From assembly GCA_001795345.1 (NCBI GenBank), contig MGON01000121.1:8052-15411 (forward strand): a stretch of 7,360 nt of DNA. The letters are read 5' to 3'. Origin of the DNA: Chloroflexi bacterium RIFCSPLOWO2_02_FULL_71_16. GTDB taxonomy: Bacteria > Chloroflexota > Limnocylindria > P2-11E. Both the position numbers and the translations under genes were made by a program. The notes beneath the pieces were generated by a model that made no database searches, was not told the origin of the DNA, and was given only the letters and a program-made list of their open reading frames with translations. Shown here one piece after another: positions 6,618 to 7,360 of the stretch (its first letter is position 1; every line of letters starts with the position of its first letter).

Positions 6618-6693
6618 ATGGACCGACTGACCTCGAAGAAGTCGAACCGGAAGGTGTTGTGGGGGATACATAATGGCGACCGCTGATGGGTAG
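6618..6693 (+). promoter_or_regulatory. Permease leader with two mini-ORFs overlapping the permease start
   Basis: Two short frames meet the permease ATG at 6686. One, ATG 6673 to TAG 6691-6693 (MATADG), has the best ribosome-binding sequence in the region, GGGGGA at 6661-6666, spaced 6 nt. Its stop lies just inside the permease gene. The other, ATG 6618 to TGA 6684-6686 (22 codons), ends in a TGATG overlap with the permease ATG, but its own ribosome site is poor. The permease ATG has no good Shine-Dalgarno at a normal distance, so initiation by termination-reinitiation is plausible. TACATAAT (6667-6674) also resembles a -10 element but lacks a recognisable -35. Function is inferred from spacing only. 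Confidence 0.3.
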
Positions 6694-7360
6694 GTACCTG
6701 GTGCGACGGCTGCTCATCGCGTTCCCCACATTGCTGCTGATCAGCGCTGTGGTGTTCGCGATACTCGCGCTTGCCCCGGGCGACCCCCTCGCCCAGTTCG
6801 CGCTGAACCCCGCGATACCGCAAGAGGTGCGCGAGCGGATCCGCGATTCACTCGGTCTGAACGAACCGGTCCCGGTGAGGTACGTGAAGTGGCTCACCTC
6901 AGCGGCGCAGGGGAACCTCGGCTACTCCTTCCAGAGCAGAGTCCCGGTCATGGATCTCATCTGGCAGCGGCTTCCCAATACTCTCGCCGTGCTGGGCGTC
7001 GCCTACGTGATCTCGATACTGCTGGCCATCCCGATCGGCGTGATCTCCGCCGTGAAGCGCTACTCGTTCATGGATCACGCCGCGACGACTTTCGCCTTCA
7101 TCGGCTTCTCGATACCCACGTTCGTGACGGGGGTCTTTTTCATCCTCATATTCAGCGTCAAGCTCCGCTGGCTGCCATTCATCTACGACTCGACGATCGA
7201 CGTTTCGCTCTTCGACCTGGAGAGCGTCATCAAGCAGCTACGCCAGTCGATCATGCCGATCACGGTGCTGGCCTTGTTCCAAACGGCCACTCTCGCGCGC
7301 TTCGTCCGATCCGAGATGCTCGAGAACCTGCCGCTCGACTACGTCCGCACCGCCCGAGCG
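6686..7360 (+). CDS. ABC transporter permease, DppB/OppB type, partial (right edge)
   Basis: The first 225 residues of an inner-membrane permease of the peptide/nickel importer class are present, and the gene is cut by the window edge. It opens MGRYLVRRLLIAFPTLLLIS, the typical start of the first permease in these operons, with a first membrane helix at about 9-30 followed by the family APGDP (30-34). The periplasmic segment contains LGLNEPVPVRYVKWL and GNLGYSFQSRVPV, both diagnostic. Further helices lie at about 99-122, 136-158 and 189-206. The last residues, ENLPLDYVRTARA, begin the cytoplasmic EAA loop that docks the ATPase. The start is ATG 6686; the frame is closed upstream by TAA 6671-6673. 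Five Ile codons are ATA, whereas I found none in pheT or the binding-protein gene. A second permease and ATPase genes are expected next. Confidence 0.95.
   Translation, partial: MGRYLVRRLLIAFPTLLLISAVVFAILALAPGDPLAQFALNPAIPQEVRERIRDSLGLNEPVPVRYVKWLTSAAQGNLGYSFQSRVPVMDLIWQRLPNTLAVLGVAYVISILLAIPIGVISAVKRYSFMDHAATTFAFIGFSIPTFVTGVFFILIFSVKLRWLPFIYDSTIDVSLFDLESVIKQLRQSIMPITVLALFQTATLARFVRSEMLENLPLDYVRTARA

Noticed and set aside
1..7360. CRISPR arrays, tRNA or rRNA genes, insertion sequences, toxin-antitoxin or defence genes
   Set aside because: No regularly spaced direct repeats, cloverleaf-like segments, transposase motifs or unexplained large coding regions were seen. Nearly all of the window is accounted for by ordinary housekeeping and transport genes.

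Overview
The window is high-GC bacterial chromosome carrying two all-plus-strand modules. The first is the conserved translation cluster rpmI-rplT-pheS-pheT (ribosomal proteins L35 and L20, then both subunits of phenylalanyl-tRNA synthetase). It may be preceded by the last codons of infC at the left edge. The second is the start of an oligopeptide/nickel-type (SBP_bac_5) ABC importer operon: a substrate-binding lipoprotein followed by the first permease, which runs off the right edge. The Ala/Arg-rich high-GC coding style, a zinc-knuckle-bearing PheS and the sequence style of the binding protein would fit a Chloroflexota-like bacterium or another deep high-GC lineage. This assignment is inference, because no rRNA or lineage-specific marker is present.

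Layout. Positions 1-192 hold a possible infC tail and a short spacer with small hairpins. rpmI (193-390) and rplT (446-823) each have a purine-rich ribosome binding site. A strong GC hairpin with a weak U-tract (845-885) separates rplT from pheS and looks like an attenuator or leaky terminator. pheS (897-2015) and pheT (2106-4550) are separated by a 90-nt spacer that is in frame with both genes and forms a complete 29-codon ORF. A plausible promoter (4631-4659) lies in the 187-nt gap before the binding-protein gene (4738-6519). That gene ends in a textbook intrinsic terminator (6548-6583). The permease gene starts at 6686 after a small leader region with overlapping mini-ORFs.

How the genes work together. 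L35 and L20 are 50S subunit proteins, and PheS/PheT form the (alpha-beta)2 enzyme that charges tRNA-Phe, so the left two thirds is housekeeping translation. The right third begins an uptake system: the lipoprotein captures the ligand outside the membrane and delivers it to the permease pair. The second permease and the ATPases should lie just beyond the window.

I found no previously undescribed system, CRISPR array, mobile element or RNA gene. The points most worth a second look are the in-frame pheS/pheT spacer ORF, the altered editing-site segment of PheT, two insertions in PheS, and the regulatory architecture before pheS and before the permease.
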